A DNA stretch of 7,447 nucleotides, from positions 1 through 7,447 of the forward strand of contig CANIDW010000073.1 in NCBI GenBank assembly GCA_947466165.1, in the 5' to 3' direction. The position numbers and the translations under genes were made by a program. The notes below the pieces were generated by a model. The model was not told the DNA's origin and ran no database searches. It worked only from the letters and a program-made list of their open reading frames with translations. This stretch comes from Comamonadaceae bacterium (GTDB lineage Bacteria > Pseudomonadota > Gammaproteobacteria > Burkholderiales > Burkholderiaceae_C). This document shows, piece after piece, positions 7,009 to 7,447 of the stretch (its first letter is position 1; each line of letters starts with the position of its first letter).

Positions 7009-7447
7009 TTAAAGGTCTTCGCTCCCCAGCAGCATTTCAGTGATGCCTTTGCCGGCCTGAACCATCGGGAAGACGTTTTCAGTCGGGTCGGTGCGGAAGT
7101 CCATGAAAACCGTGCGGTCCTTGAGCCGGCGCGCTTCACGCAAGGCGGGCTCGACATCTTCTGGCCGCTCGATCAGCATGCCGACGTGGCCGTAGGCTTC
7201 AGCGAGTTTCACAAAGTCAGGCAGTGCGTCCATGTAACTGCTGCTGTAACGCCCGGCGTACTCGACTTCCTGCCATTGGCGCACCATGCCCAAATAACGG
7301 TTGTTCAGCGCCACGATCTTGATCGGCGTGTTGTATTGCAGGCAGGTGGAAAGCTCCTGGATGCACATCTGCACCGAGCCTTCACCCGTGACGCAAAACA
7401 CTTCGCTGTCAGGCTTGGCCAGTTTGATGCCCATGGCATACGGAATA
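7009..7447 (-). CDS. ilvB: Acetolactate synthase large (catalytic) subunit, C-terminal part
   Basis: The frame is open from the right window edge to TAA at 7011-7009 and encodes the last 145 residues of the TPP-dependent catalytic subunit. This subunit condenses two pyruvates, or pyruvate and 2-ketobutyrate. The visible part is the C-terminal TPP-binding domain: a T-G-E-G-S-V-Q-M motif followed about 25 residues later by the N-N pair of A-L-N-N-R-Y-L-G-M-V-R-Q-W-Q. It then has the L-P-D-F-V-K-L-A-E-A-Y-G segment and the C-terminal E-N-V-F-P-M-V region near the substrate channel. The usual G-D-G of the TPP/Mg motif reads G-E-G here (Glu codon 7383-7381). The 5' three quarters of the gene lie outside the window. 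An internal ATG at 7434 is not the start. It is first in the order ilvB-ilvH-ilvC. Confidence 0.96.
   Translation of the reverse strand, partial: IPYAMGIKLAKPDSEVFCVTGEGSVQMCIQELSTCLQYNTPIKIVALNNRYLGMVRQWQEVEYAGRYSSSYMDALPDFVKLAEAYGHVGMLIERPEDVEPALREARRLKDRTVFMDFRTDPTENVFPMVQAGKGITEMLLGSEDL

Overview
The window looks like a chromosomal segment of a betaproteobacterium, most likely a Burkholderiales/Comamonadaceae member (Rhodoferax or Polaromonas type). That assignment rests on the moderately GC-rich coding sequence, the style of the proteins and the gene order ilvB-ilvH-ilvC-pssA-leuA. It comes from reading the proteins and not from a database search.

Layout. On the + strand, positions 1-171 hold the 3' end of an arginyl-tRNA--protein transferase family gene (bpt), followed by a complete IclR-family regulator (226-1008). 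Everything else is on the - strand and is transcribed from right to left. It runs ilvB (3' part, 7447-7009), ilvH (6832-6341), ilvC (6212-5196), a strong intrinsic terminator (5155-5128), pssA (4960-4148), a leucine-rich leader peptide with an attenuator (4112-4002), leuA (3733-2195), and a pbpG-like penicillin-binding endopeptidase (2071-1013). The last gene converges on the IclR gene with only 4 bp between the two stop codons.

How the genes work together. IlvB and IlvH form acetohydroxyacid synthase. IlvC carries out the next step, ketol-acid reductoisomerase. LeuA diverts 2-ketoisovalerate into leucine synthesis. The membrane enzyme PssA (phosphatidylserine synthase) sits between the ilv and leu parts. 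The ilv part is closed by its own terminator behind ilvC. The leu part is controlled by a transcription attenuator.

Most notable observation. A 17-residue ORF (MNLLTLLLLLPPSGRRR, 4059-4112, - strand) with seven Leu codons lies between pssA and leuA. It is followed by a perfect 9-bp GC-rich hairpin with a U-tract (4002-4039). Its Leu codons are part of a competing upstream hairpin. This is a textbook layout for ribosome-mediated leucine attenuation, and it is easily missed because the peptide is so short. About 265 nt of untranslated RNA separates the attenuator from leuA. I see no mobile element, CRISPR array, tRNA, rRNA or defence system.
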